Assembly: GCA_017457285.1 (NCBI GenBank)
Contig: JAFTHT010000056.1
Coordinates: 1-35,851 of the forward strand
Length of the DNA: 35,851 nt
Origin: Oscillospiraceae bacterium
GTDB lineage: Bacteria; Bacillota; Clostridia; Oscillospirales; Oscillospiraceae
Reading direction: 5' to 3'
Shown here: positions 24,428-31,384 of the stretch, one piece after another
How the letters are laid out: each line of letters begins with the position of its first letter
Numbering within the stretch: position 1 is the stretch's first letter
The notes under the pieces: generated by a model
Database searches by the model: none
What the model saw: only the letters and a program-made list of their open reading frames with translations
Told to the model about the DNA's origin: nothing
Program-made: the position numbers and the translations under genes

Positions 24428-24957
24428 AATAAAGCCTTCCCCCGGGGGGAAGGTGCCCCGCAGGGGCGGATGAGGGATGGCGTGCACTACAAAATTGATT
24501 TCATGTTGATGCCATCCGGCTATGAACGGTTAAGTCGATAGCTTCACAAACGCCGCGGAAACGGCAATTGACATCCGCGTTGGAAAATCGCAGCACACGA
24601 ACCCCCTGTTGCTCCAGATAAGCGGAACGCTGTTGGTCGTATGCGCTGCCTTCCGGCATATCGTGCTGTAATCCGTCCAGCTCCACAACCAGCTTCGCTT
24701 GAAAACAGTAAAAATCAACAATATATTGCCCAAACGGAACCTGCCGCCGAAATTGCACGGGGTATTTTTTTAGGTAATCATACCACAGATGACGTTCTTC
24801 TTTCGTCATGTTTTTTCGCAGGGACTGATAACGTTGAAGTATTTTGGCATCCATGTAAAGCACCTCTTTCCAATCATTCGCTGCCCCGGTAAGCGGTACT
24901 GCCGCCATCCCTCATCCGCCCCTTCGGGGCACCTTCCCCCCGGGGGAAGTCTTTATT
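24428..24957. mobile_element. Inverted-repeat cassette carrying a DUF559 endonuclease (family C)
   Basis: Arms 24436-24482 and 24903-24949 are inverted copies matching at 46 of 47 positions (CTTCCCCCGGGGGGAAGGTG...GGATGGCG). The match extends outwards through AATAAAG (24428-24434) and CTTTATT (24951-24957), giving about 55 bp. Each arm also folds on itself. The only gene inside is the DUF559 nuclease. The right arm supplies the prfA stop codon. I found no clear target-site duplication because the flanks are part of the repeat. Confidence 0.78.
24501..24854 (-). CDS. DUF559 (Vsr-like) endonuclease domain protein
   Basis: A 117-residue protein consisting of one PD-(D/E)xK-type domain related to very-short-patch repair nucleases. 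Key positions visible: YIVDFYC (D47), VVELDG (E58, D60), GLQH (H64), and a late VRVLRFSNADV strand-helix. It is a complete domain with no frameshift. DUF559 proteins are widespread single-domain nucleases of unknown role. The start is ATG at 24854 behind AGAGGTG. It is the sole gene between near-perfect inverted repeats. Its base composition is lower in GC than its neighbours, consistent with recent arrival. Confidence 0.9.
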   Translation of the reverse strand: MDAKILQRYQSLRKNMTKEERHLWYDYLKKYPVQFRRQVPFGQYIVDFYCFQAKLVVELDGLQHDMPEGSAYDQQRSAYLEQQGVRVLRFSNADVNCRFRGVCEAIDLTVHSRMAST

Positions 24958-26011
24958 GACTGGCTTTCAGCTTTTCTGCCTGGTCGGCGGTGGCCAGGGC
25001 GTCGATGAGGTCTTCCAGGTGGCCGTCCATGATTTGGTCGATTTTGTAGAGGGTCAGGCCGATGCGGTGGTCCGTCACCCGGCCCTGGGGGAAATTGTAG
25101 GTGCGGATCCGCTCGTTACGCATTCCGGTGCCCACCTGGCTCCGGCGCAAGCCGGAATGTTCCGATTCGATGCGCTCCTGCTCAATCTCATAGAGCTTGG
25201 AGGCCAGCATTCGCATACATTTTTCCCGGTTTTGCACCTGGCTCCGCTCCTCCTGGCAGGCCACCACGATACCCGAGGGCTTGTGGATCAGCCGGACGGC
25301 GGAGCTGGTTTTATTGACGTGCTGGCCGCCGGCGCCGGAGGCTCGGTAGACCTGCATTTCGATGTCCGCCGGGTCGATCTGCACATCCACTTCCTCCATC
25401 TCCGGCAGCACCGCCACGGTGGCGGTGGAGGTGTGGACCCGGCCGCCGGACTCGGTCTCCGGCACCCGCTGGACCCGGTGGACCCCGGACTCATATTTCA
25501 GCCGGGACCAGGCCCCCCGTCCGTTGATGATGAAGTCCGCTTCCTTCACGCCGCCAAGCTCCGTATCATTATAATTGAGCAATTCAATGCTCCAACCCAT
25601 CCGGGCGGCGTACATGGAGTACATCCGGAACAGGCTGTGGGCGAACAGGGCGCTCTCCTCGCCGCCGACGCCGCCACGGATTTCCATAATGACGCTTTTT
25701 TCGTCGTTGGGGTCCCTGGGCAGCAGCAAAATTTGCAGCTGGCGGTAGAGATTTTCCTTGTTTTCCTTGGCCTGCTGGTAGGTTTCCTGGCACAGTTCCT
25801 TCATATCGGGCTCTGCCATCAGCTCCTGGGCCTCCTCCATATCCCGGCAGGCGGCATTGTAGGCCCGGTAAGCCTCCACGATGGGCTCCAGGTCATTTTT
25901 CTCCCGCATGAGCCGGGCGGCCTTTTGGGGATCGGCATATAATTCCGGCTGCTCCGCCTTGGCGCAAAGCTCCTCATAGCGGAAAGCAACGGCGCGTAGT
26001 TTTTCCAGCAT
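24953..26011 (-). CDS. prfA: Peptide chain release factor 1
   Basis: Recognises UAA and UAG and triggers peptide release. The 352-residue length is typical. The catalytic GGQ is at 228-230 in GAGGQHVNKT. The codon-recognition P-x-T tripeptide lies in RVPETESGGRVHTS, and the family-typical QNREKCMRML and FPQGRVTDHRIGLTL follow. The start is ATG at 26011, 2 bases after the stop of the HAD gene, so translation is coupled. The stop codon TAA (24955-24953) lies inside the arm of the family C cassette. Its common partner prmC is not in the window. Confidence 0.97.
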   Translation of the reverse strand: MLEKLRAVAFRYEELCAKAEQPELYADPQKAARLMREKNDLEPIVEAYRAYNAACRDMEEAQELMAEPDMKELCQETYQQAKENKENLYRQLQILLLPRDPNDEKSVIMEIRGGVGGEESALFAHSLFRMYSMYAARMGWSIELLNYNDTELGGVKEADFIINGRGAWSRLKYESGVHRVQRVPETESGGRVHTSTATVAVLPEMEEVDVQIDPADIEMQVYRASGAGGQHVNKTSSAVRLIHKPSGIVVACQEERSQVQNREKCMRMLASKLYEIEQERIESEHSGLRRSQVGTGMRNERIRTYNFPQGRVTDHRIGLTLYKIDQIMDGHLEDLIDALATADQAEKLKASQ

Positions 26012-26013
26012 AG

Positions 26014-26640
26014 TTACACCACATTTACCAGATCTTCAAAGGTTTCGATTTTTGCCACCCAATGGGCTGGCTCGCCGAAGCCGTAGGCGGCGAAGATGAA
26101 GTCCAGCCCCGCCATTTCCGCGGCGTCCAGATCACCCTGGGTGTCGCCGATGTAGACGGCGGATTCGATTTTGTGCTGCTCCATCAGCCGGCGGATGGTG
26201 ATGCCCTTTTCCGCGCCGGTGTCCCCGAAGCACAGGTGGCCGGAAATCAGGTCCCCCAGCCCCAGCTTTTCGATGCACAGCTCCGGGTAGCCCCGTTGGC
26301 TGTTGCTGACGATGAACAGCCGGTACTTTTTCGCCAATTTTTCCATGGTTTCCCGAATGCCCGGGTAGCCGATGGCGCAGGGGTTCCGGTGGAGATACCG
26401 GTTTTCCGTTTCCATGCACCGGTCCATCAGGGCGTAGCGCTCCGGCGCCGGGATCGATTCAAAAATCACGTCGGCGATCTGCGTCATCACCTTGCCGAAC
26501 AGGGGCAAAAAATCATCGGCAGTGACGCACAAATGGTCCAGCCCCTCGGCCCGGAGCTGAATGTTGTAGCCCTCGGCCACCAGGGCCCGGGAGTCCCACA
26601 GGGTGCCGTCGATATCAAAAATCAGACTTTCGTATTTCAT
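26014..26640 (-). CDS. HAD-superfamily hydrolase, phosphoglycolate phosphatase-like
   Basis: A 208-residue haloacid dehalogenase-type phosphatase. Motif I is [10 protein letters not shown] (nucleophile Asp near residue 9), motif II VSNSQRG, motif [12 protein letters not shown] (Lys), and motif [15 protein letters not shown] helical cap lies between motifs I and II. Substrate is uncertain; neighbours deoC and prfA suggest general metabolite repair or sugar-phosphate turnover. The start is ATG at 26640, overlapping the deoC stop as ATGA, and it ends 2 bases before prfA. Confidence 0.9.
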   Translation of the reverse strand: MKYESLIFDIDGTLWDSRALVAEGYNIQLRAEGLDHLCVTADDFLPLFGKVMTQIADVIFESIPAPERYALMDRCMETENRYLHRNPCAIGYPGIRETMEKLAKKYRLFIVSNSQRGYPELCIEKLGLGDLISGHLCFGDTGAEKGITIRRLMEQHKIESAVYIGDTQGDLDAAEMAGLDFIFAAYGFGEPAHWVAKIETFEDLVNVV

Positions 26641-27293
26641 TTTTCCAGCTCCTTGGCGATTTTTACAATGCGGCTGGTGCCCAGCCGGTCCGCTCCCAGG
26701 GAAATGAATTTTTCCGCATCTTCGATGGAGGAAATGCCCCCGGCGGCCTTGATTTTCACATGGGGGGCAACATTTTCGGCAAAAAGCGCAATGTCGGCGA
26801 AGGTGGCCCCGGCGGTGGAGAAGCCGGTGGAGGTCTTGATGAAGTCCGCTCCGGAATCGGAAACGCATTTGCAAAGCCGGATTTTTTCCTCCTGGGTCAG
26901 CAGGCAGGTTTCGATGATGACCTTGAGAATTTTGTCGCCGCAGGCGGCCTTCACGGCGCTGATTTCGGCGGTCAGATCCGCCCACCGGCCCTCCTTGGCC
27001 AGGCCTAAATTGATGACCATGTCGATTTCGGCGGCACCGTTTGCCACCGCCTCGGCGGCCATGAAGCACTTGGCGGCGGTGGTATCGTAGCCGTTGGGGA
27101 ACCCGATGACGGTGCAAATAGCCAATTTTTCGCCCACATATTCCCGGGCTTTCGCCACAAAACAGGCGGGAATACACACAGAAGCAGTGTGATATTTCAT
27201 TCCATCGTCACAAATGGCCCGAATCTGGGCCCAGGTGGCGGTGGGGGCAAGCAGGGTGTGATCGCACCGGGAAAGGATTTGAGAAAGCTCCAT
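26637..27293 (-). CDS. deoC: Deoxyribose-phosphate aldolase
   Basis: Cleaves 2-deoxyribose 5-phosphate to acetaldehyde and glyceraldehyde 3-phosphate, the last step of deoxynucleoside breakdown. A 218-residue TIM-barrel aldolase. The Schiff-base lysine is K153 (FIKTSTGFS), the partner lysine K182 (IKAAGGIS), and the conserved Asp is in EIDMVINLG. The start is ATG at 27293, about 10 nt after GGAG. The promoter is at 27324-27352. It heads a coupled operon with the HAD phosphatase and prfA, and completes the DeoD-DeoB-DeoC route whose other members lie at 9251-11385. Confidence 0.96.
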   Translation of the reverse strand: MELSQILSRCDHTLLAPTATWAQIRAICDDGMKYHTASVCIPACFVAKAREYVGEKLAICTVIGFPNGYDTTAAKCFMAAEAVANGAAEIDMVINLGLAKEGRWADLTAEISAVKAACGDKILKVIIETCLLTQEEKIRLCKCVSDSGADFIKTSTGFSTAGATFADIALFAENVAPHVKIKAAGGISSIEDAEKFISLGADRLGTSRIVKIAKELEK

Positions 27294-27323
27294 GGCGGTA
27301 ATCTCCTTTGTAGTTCTGCCCTT

Positions 27324-27352
27324 ATTATAGCCAGGTTCGGCGGGATATGCAA
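27324..27352 (-). promoter_or_regulatory. Sigma-A promoter of deoC-HAD-prfA
   Basis: Minus strand TTGCAT (27352-27347), a 17-nt spacer and a perfect TATAAT (27329-27324). Confidence 0.72.
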
Positions 27353-27378
27353 GAGGATTGTAAGGCCGGGGATGGAAT

Positions 27379-27481
27379 GGGAAATGATTGTTTAGCGTAC
27401 CAAGATCATGCTGTCATTGCGAGGCCCTTCGGGGCTCGCAATGACATGCGTTTTTCTTAGTACGCCGAACAATCATTTCCC
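27379..27481. repeat. Short chimeric element: family B-type termini around a family A hairpin
   Basis: The ends GGGAAATGATTGTTTAG.. and ..AACAATCATTTCCC form a 22-bp inverted repeat with two mismatches (27379-27400, 27460-27481). The centre, 27412-27446, is TGTCATTGCGAGGCCC-TTCG-GGGCTCGCAATGACA, a closed family A hairpin without its GGCAATCC ends. It shows that the A and B modules combine. Confidence 0.88.
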
Positions 27482-27510
27482 GCACGAATCCATCGGATGG
27501 GGCGGCGAAA

Positions 27511-27539
27511 AGGGAGCTGCCGGAAAACGGCAGCTCCCT
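27511..27539 (-). terminator. Terminator of the DUF1508 operon
   Basis: A perfect 12-bp stem AGGGAGCTGCCG / CGGCAGCTCCCT with a five-base loop, followed on the minus strand by TTTT, 6 bases after the stop of the small gene. Confidence 0.85.
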
Positions 27540-27545
27540 GTGAAA

Positions 27546-27749
27546 TTATCTTCCAAACAGACCGCCCAGCTTGTCCAGGCTGATTTTGGCCTTGACGGTG
27601 TCGATGATTTTCTCCACCTGGTCGTTGGGTACGTCCACCCCCAGCAGGCCCTCTACGGCGCCCACCGGGTCGGATTTGAATTTGCTTTCAAAATCCTTGT
27701 CGTTTTTCACCTTGTCAACGATTTCGTTGATTTTGGCTTTGATGTCCAT
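27546..27749 (-). CDS. Small helical protein of unknown function (67 residues)
   Basis: A charged, Lys/Asp-rich N-terminal helix (MDIKAKINEIVDKVK) leads to FKSDPVGAVEGLLGVDVP, then a second amphipathic helix and a GGLFG tail. There is no signal peptide. The DP...LLGVDVP stretch resembles the conserved part of NHLP/Nif11-type peptide leaders, but no modifying enzyme is adjacent, so this is only a hint. The start is ATG at 27749 with GGAGG inside the end of the DUF1508 gene one base upstream, so the two genes are translationally coupled and share a promoter and terminator. Confidence 0.82.
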   Translation of the reverse strand: MDIKAKINEIVDKVKNDKDFESKFKSDPVGAVEGLLGVDVPNDQVEKIIDTVKAKISLDKLGGLFGR

Positions 27750-27750
27750 G

Positions 27751-28119
27751 TTATTCCTCCACGATTTCGGCATCCACGGCGTTCTTCTTGACGCTCTCGA
27801 TGCCGCCCAGGCAGCCGGCCTTGGCGGTGTAGCCCTCGGAAACGGCGATGACCTGGCCATTGGTGGCCTTCAGGCGGAAGCGGTACTCCCCGGCCTTGTC
27901 CTCGTACATCTCGAACTTGGGGTGGGACAGCACGGCGTAATTTTCCTCGGTCTGGTTTTCGATGCCGGCCACGGGGGCATTTTTCTGGACGGAGGCGATG
28001 CCATTGCGGCAGGCGGCCTCGGTGGTGTAGACTTCGGAGGTGGCGATCACCTGGCCGTTGGAGGCCTTCAGGTCGAACTTGATACCGGAAGCGACGTTGC
28101 GAATGACGAATTTGCTCAT
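27751..28119 (-). CDS. YegP-like protein with two DUF1508 repeats
   Basis: A 122-residue protein made of a tandem duplication: KFVIRNVASGIKFDLKASNG..QKNA (about 3-49) and KFEMYEDKAGEYRFRLKATN..KKNA (about 68-114). Both carry the DUF1508 core F.LKA.NGQVIA.SE.Y. DUF1508 proteins are small, abundant and cytosolic, with no agreed role. The start is ATG at 28119 behind AAGGAC. The promoter at 28168-28196 is nearly consensus, suggesting strong expression. It is followed one base later by the 67-residue protein; their conserved coupling, if seen in other genomes, would suggest joint function. Confidence 0.9.
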   Translation of the reverse strand: MSKFVIRNVASGIKFDLKASNGQVIATSEVYTTEAACRNGIASVQKNAPVAGIENQTEENYAVLSHPKFEMYEDKAGEYRFRLKATNGQVIAVSEGYTAKAGCLGGIESVKKNAVDAEIVEE

Positions 28120-28167
28120 AATAATGTCCTTTCCCCGCATAACGCGGCGTTAATTTTGCACAAGAAA

Positions 28168-28196
28168 ATGATATCACAGCAGTCGCAATTTGTCAA
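28168..28196 (-). promoter_or_regulatory. Sigma-A promoter of the DUF1508 gene
   Basis: Minus strand TTGACA (28196-28191), a 17-nt spacer and TATCAT (28173-28168). Confidence 0.82.
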
Positions 28197-28226
28197 TTAT
28201 GGATGATGAGTAAAGATTATTTTTGT

Positions 28227-28265
28227 GGGAGAGGGTCAAGACCCTCCCTCAGTCTGTCGAAAAAG
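28227..28265. repeat. GAGGGTC palindrome plus AGTCTGTCGAAAAAG module
   Basis: The hairpin GAGGGTC-AA-GACCCTC is shared with 20067-20096. The following AGTCTGTCGAAAAAG is nearly the same as the sequence beside the hairpin at 7890 (minus strand: CAGACTGTCGAAAAAC). This looks like a reusable element end in which the hairpin differs but the tail is conserved. Confidence 0.6.
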
Positions 28266-28286
28266 CGATTACACATATATATGATT

Positions 28287-28448
28287 GGGGACCTCTAAAA
28301 ACTCCTTTTCGGCGAAGCGGCGTATCTTTTGCCGCAACTTTTCACCCCGAAAACACCGAAATACATCCAGTATTCCTGGTGTTTTCGTGACTTCAATTTG
28401 CGACAAAATATCCACCGCCCGCTCGAAAATTAGTTTTTAGAGGTCCCC
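28287..28448. mobile_element. 162-bp MITE-like element with 17-bp perfect inverted ends
   Basis: The ends GGGGACCTCTAAAAACT (28287-28303) and AGTTTTTAGAGGTCCCC (28432-28448) are exact complements. Subterminal stretches are also partly complementary (TATCTTTTGCCGCAA versus TTGCGACAAAATA). GATT flanks it on both sides (28283-28286 and 28449-28452), which fits a 4-bp target duplication. It contains no gene. It sits in the left terminus of the following family B element, exactly within AATGATTGTTTAG. Confidence 0.85.
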
Positions 28449-28669
28449 GATTGTTTAGAATAGGAAGCACCCCTTGCCCCCCTCATTTATGAGGGGGGTG
28501 GCCGAGCGAAGCGAAGGTCGGGGGGAGTCCGTAAGATGTTACGAATTCGCCGAAAACGTGCAAAAAATCATAACCTTCTACCGCATGCTCCCCCAGTCAC
28601 GGCTTGCGCCGTGCCAGCCCCCTCATAAATGAGGGGGCCAAGGTGCTGGTGCATAGCCATCATTTACCA
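28449..28669. repeat. Family B repeat, copy 4 (long form)
   Basis: Runs from GATTGTTTAGAATAGGAAGC to CATCATTTACC. It has the same first half as copies 1-2, but the second half is GTCCGTAAGATGTTACGAAT...CCAGTCACGGCTTGCGCCGT...GGGGGCCAAGGTGC. It differs from copy 5 at about six of 211 positions. Upstream lies the nested MITE. I see no gene anywhere in 28120-28800. Confidence 0.92.
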
Positions 28670-28739
28670 CTTTCTCGACGCGCTGCTTTCATAACGGTGA
28701 CAGATGAATATTTTAATTGTTAATTTTCTTCCCACACCC

Positions 28740-28768
28740 TAGCATGGCGGGGGGAACTGTGTTATAAT
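28740..28768 (+). promoter_or_regulatory. Promoter of the U32 gene (extended -10)
   Basis: TATAAT at 28763-28768, preceded by TGT (extended -10). A weak -35, TAGCAT (28740-28745), lies 17 nt upstream. Confidence 0.68.
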
Positions 28769-28800
28769 GTATGTAACTATCATCTTTGGAGCGGAATGCT

Positions 28801-30882
28801 ATGCTGGAACTGTTATCCCCCGCCGGGTCCATGGAGGCCCTGAAGGCTGCCGTGCAGAATGGCGCCAACGCCGTTTACCTGGGCTGTGGCACCTTCAATG
28901 CCCGGCAGGGTGCCAAAAATTTCACACCCCAGACCCTTACCGAGGCCGTGCGCTATTGCCATGTCCGGGGGGTGGCGGTGCATCTGACCCTGAATACCCT
29001 CGTTTCCGACCGGGAAACGGAGGACGTGGCGGCGCTGATTCGCCATGCGGCCATCTGCGGCGTGGATGCCTTTATCGTCCAGGATTTGAGCGTCATCCGG
29101 CTCTGCCGCCAGATCGCCCCCCGGGTGCCCATCCACGGCTCCACCCAGCTGACGGTCCACTCCCTGCCCGGGGTGCAGCTCTGCGCCGCCTGGGGCATGA
29201 CCAGAGTGGTGCTGAGCCGGGAACTTTCCTGGGAGGAAATCCGCTATATTTGCAAAAATTCCCCCATTGAAATCGAAATTTTCGCCCATGGCGCCCTGTG
29301 CATGAGCTATTCCGGCCAGTGCTACCTGTCAGCCGCCATCGGGGGCCGCTCCGGGAACCGGGGCCGCTGCGCCCAGCCCTGCCGCCAGAGCTACGGTTAC
29401 AGCCGCTGGGAAAATCAGTTCCCCCTGAGCCTGAAGGACAACTGCCTCATCGGCTACCTGAAGGAAATCGAGGATATGGGCGTTGCCTCCATCAAGCTGG
29501 AGGGCCGGATGAAGCGGCCGGAGTATGTGGCTGCCGTCACCGGGGTCTACCGCCAGGCGCTGGATAAGAAAATCCTCACCGAGGCCATGCTGGATACCCT
29601 GATGAAGGCCTTCAACCGCCAGGGCTTCACCGATGGCTATTATGCCGCCGAAACCGGCAAAGCCATGTTCGGCATCCGGGAGGAGAAAAAAGAGGATAAC
29701 GAGTGGCTCAAATCCATGCGCCAGACCTACGAGGCGGTGGAAAACGGCCTTGTGGACGTGACATTCAAGGCGGAAATCACCGCCCAGGGCAGCACCCTGA
29801 CGGTGACGGACCCCGAAGGGCGGCAATGCACCGTCACCGGCCCCCGGCCCGAAGCCGCCCGGCGGCTGCCCCTGAGCGAAGACCTGTTCGCCGCCCGGAT
29901 CGGCAAGACCGGCGGCACCCCTTACAACTGTATCGGCGTGGAGGCCGCCATTGACGATGGGCTGACCATGTCCGCCGCCGCCATCAACGGTCTGCGGCGG
30001 GATGCCCTGGACCAGCTGACGGCTCTGCGGGCCCGGCGGGAGGTCCCCAAGGTTCTGCGGCCCCGGAAAAAGCCCCACCATTCCGGCTTCCATGGCCGCC
30101 CCCAGCTGACCGTCCAGGTGACCAACGCCAATCAGCTGACTCCGAAGCTCCTTGCCATGAAGCCCGCGGTGCTGTATGTGCCCCTGCACATTCTGGCCAA
30201 GGATCTGCGGCTGTGCCGGGATCTGACCCGGAAGGCCAATGTGGTGGCGGCGCTGCCCCGGATCTGCCACGACCGGGAGCTGGAGCAGCTGCGCTTTGAT
30301 TTGAGAGCCGTCCGGCAGCAGGGTGTGAAAGCCGCGCTGGTGGGCAATCTGGGCCTGATGATTCCCGTGCGGGAGCTGGGGCTGGAAATTCATGGAGATT
30401 TCGGTCTGAATATCTATAATTCCGGCTCTGTGGATATTGCCAAGGAGCTGGAGCTGCTGTCGGCGACTCTCAGCTTTGAGATGACCCTGCCCCAGATTCG
30501 GGATGTGAGCAAGGCGGTGCCCTGCGAGATTCTGGCCTATGGTCGGCTGCCCCTGATGGTGACGGAGAACTGCCTGATCCGGGGCCGCTCCGGCGAATGC
30601 GGCTGCCAGCAGGCCACCACCCGGCTGATGGACAAAACCGGCGCGGACTTCCCGGTGATCAAGGACGGGGCCAATTGCCGCAGCGTGCTGCTCAACGGCA
30701 AGAAGCTCTACTGGCTGGACCGGCAGGAGGACCTGGGCAAGCTGGGCCTCTGGGCCACCCGTCTGTATTTCACCACGGAGAACCCCAAAGAGGTGGACCA
30801 AATTCTGGGCAGCTACGTCTCCCCCACCCCCTTCGACCCCGGCGCCTGCACCCGGGGCCTGTACCTGCGGGGGTTGGATTAA
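28801..30882 (+). CDS. U32-family protein with DUF3656 region (RlhA-like)
   Basis: A 693-residue protein annotated in related families as a U32 peptidase; the best-studied relatives, RlhA and TrhP of E. coli, hydroxylate rRNA or tRNA rather than cut protein. The N-terminal TIM-like U32 region shows LSPAGSMEALKAAVQNGA, HLTLNTLV, FAHGALCMSYSGQCYLSA and GNRGRCAQPCRQ, with the clustered cysteines conserved in the hydroxylase group. The middle and C-terminal parts carry the DUF3656 insertion and a second Cys-containing GRSGECGCQQ segment. By length and domains it is closest to RlhA (23S rRNA C2501 hydroxylation), an inference. The start is ATG at 28801, 9 nt after GGAG. Confidence 0.87.
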   Translation: MLELLSPAGSMEALKAAVQNGANAVYLGCGTFNARQGAKNFTPQTLTEAVRYCHVRGVAVHLTLNTLVSDRETEDVAALIRHAAICGVDAFIVQDLSVIRLCRQIAPRVPIHGSTQLTVHSLPGVQLCAAWGMTRVVLSRELSWEEIRYICKNSPIEIEIFAHGALCMSYSGQCYLSAAIGGRSGNRGRCAQPCRQSYGYSRWENQFPLSLKDNCLIGYLKEIEDMGVASIKLEGRMKRPEYVAAVTGVYRQALDKKILTEAMLDTLMKAFNRQGFTDGYYAAETGKAMFGIREEKKEDNEWLKSMRQTYEAVENGLVDVTFKAEITAQGSTLTVTDPEGRQCTVTGPRPEAARRLPLSEDLFAARIGKTGGTPYNCIGVEAAIDDGLTMSAAAINGLRRDALDQLTALRARREVPKVLRPRKKPHHSGFHGRPQLTVQVTNANQLTPKLLAMKPAVLYVPLHILAKDLRLCRDLTRKANVVAALPRICHDRELEQLRFDLRAVRQQGVKAALVGNLGLMIPVRELGLEIHGDFGLNIYNSGSVDIAKELELLSATLSFEMTLPQIRDVSKAVPCEILAYGRLPLMVTENCLIRGRSGECGCQQATTRLMDKTGADFPVIKDGANCRSVLLNGKKLYWLDRQEDLGKLGLWATRLYFTTENPKEVDQILGSYVSPTPFDPGACTRGLYLRGLD

Positions 30883-30915
30883 GAAAAACTTTTATTGAGA
30901 GGCGCGTGTTCTCTC

Positions 30916-31358
30916 TGTCATTGCGAGGAGCGAAGCGACGTGGCAATCCGTCCGCTAGAAGCAGCAATGGCAGGACAACACAACCTCAAGGAGCTGCAGA
31001 ATGAATTACTATGTATATATTCTTGCAAATCAAACAAATGTGGCAATTTACACCGGTGTGACCAATGATTTGGTTCGCCGTGTCTATGAGCATAAACATC
31101 ATTTCGACCCATCCAGTTATACAGCGCGATACCATGTGACGAAGTTGGTATATTATGAATGCACATCGGATGTGCGTTCCGCCATTGAGCGAGAAAAGCA
31201 AATCAAGGGATGGAGTCGTGCAAAAAAGAATCAATTGGTGGAATCGATGAATCCGCAATGGCGTGAGCTATATTCGACCATTCTTGGGTGAAGCAAGCCG
31301 CTCTCCTTTTGCGGCGTGGATAGAACGGATTGCCACGGCCTTCGGCCTCGCAATGACA
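30916..31358. mobile_element. Family A cassette carrying a GIY-YIG nuclease
   Basis: Left half 30916-30949 (TGTCATTGCGAGGAGCGAAG..GGCAATCC) and right half 31328-31358 (GATTGCCACGGCCTTCGGCC..GCAATGACA) enclose 378 bases with one gene. Gene-less family A pairs elsewhere enclose 26-86 bases. The sequence before the right half (CTCCTTTTGCGGCGTGGATA then GAAC) matches the spacers of the pairs at 13324 and 31965, as if those were internal-deletion derivatives of this form. Confidence 0.72.
31001..31291 (+). CDS. GIY-YIG nuclease family protein (single domain)
   Basis: A 96-residue, single-domain GIY-YIG endonuclease of the YhbQ/UPF0213-like type. The GIY motif appears as YVYIL (Y6), the YIG motif as IYTGVTNDL (Y17, G19), the catalytic Arg is R26 in LVRRVYEHK, and the later EREKQIKGWSR segment supplies the conserved Glu and helix. 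The frame is intact. The start is ATG at 31001 with AAGGAG upstream. Base composition is markedly more AT-rich than the flanking genes. It is the only gene between two inverted family A repeats, between the U32 gene and maf. Confidence 0.93.
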   Translation: MNYYVYILANQTNVAIYTGVTNDLVRRVYEHKHHFDPSSYTARYHVTKLVYYECTSDVRSAIEREKQIKGWSRAKKNQLVESMNPQWRELYSTILG

Positions 31359-31384
31359 GTGCGTTTTTTAGGAAGGTTTTAACT

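Noticed and set aside
28449..28669. Family B element considered as carrying a small gene or structured regulatory RNA such as a riboswitch
   Set aside because: No frame with a start and ribosome site is present, and copies lie in either orientation next to unrelated genes, which fits a mobile repeat better than a cis-regulator.
29329..30801. 490-codon open frame opposite the U32 gene
   Set aside because: Gly/Gln/His-rich antisense shadow of a GC-rich gene.
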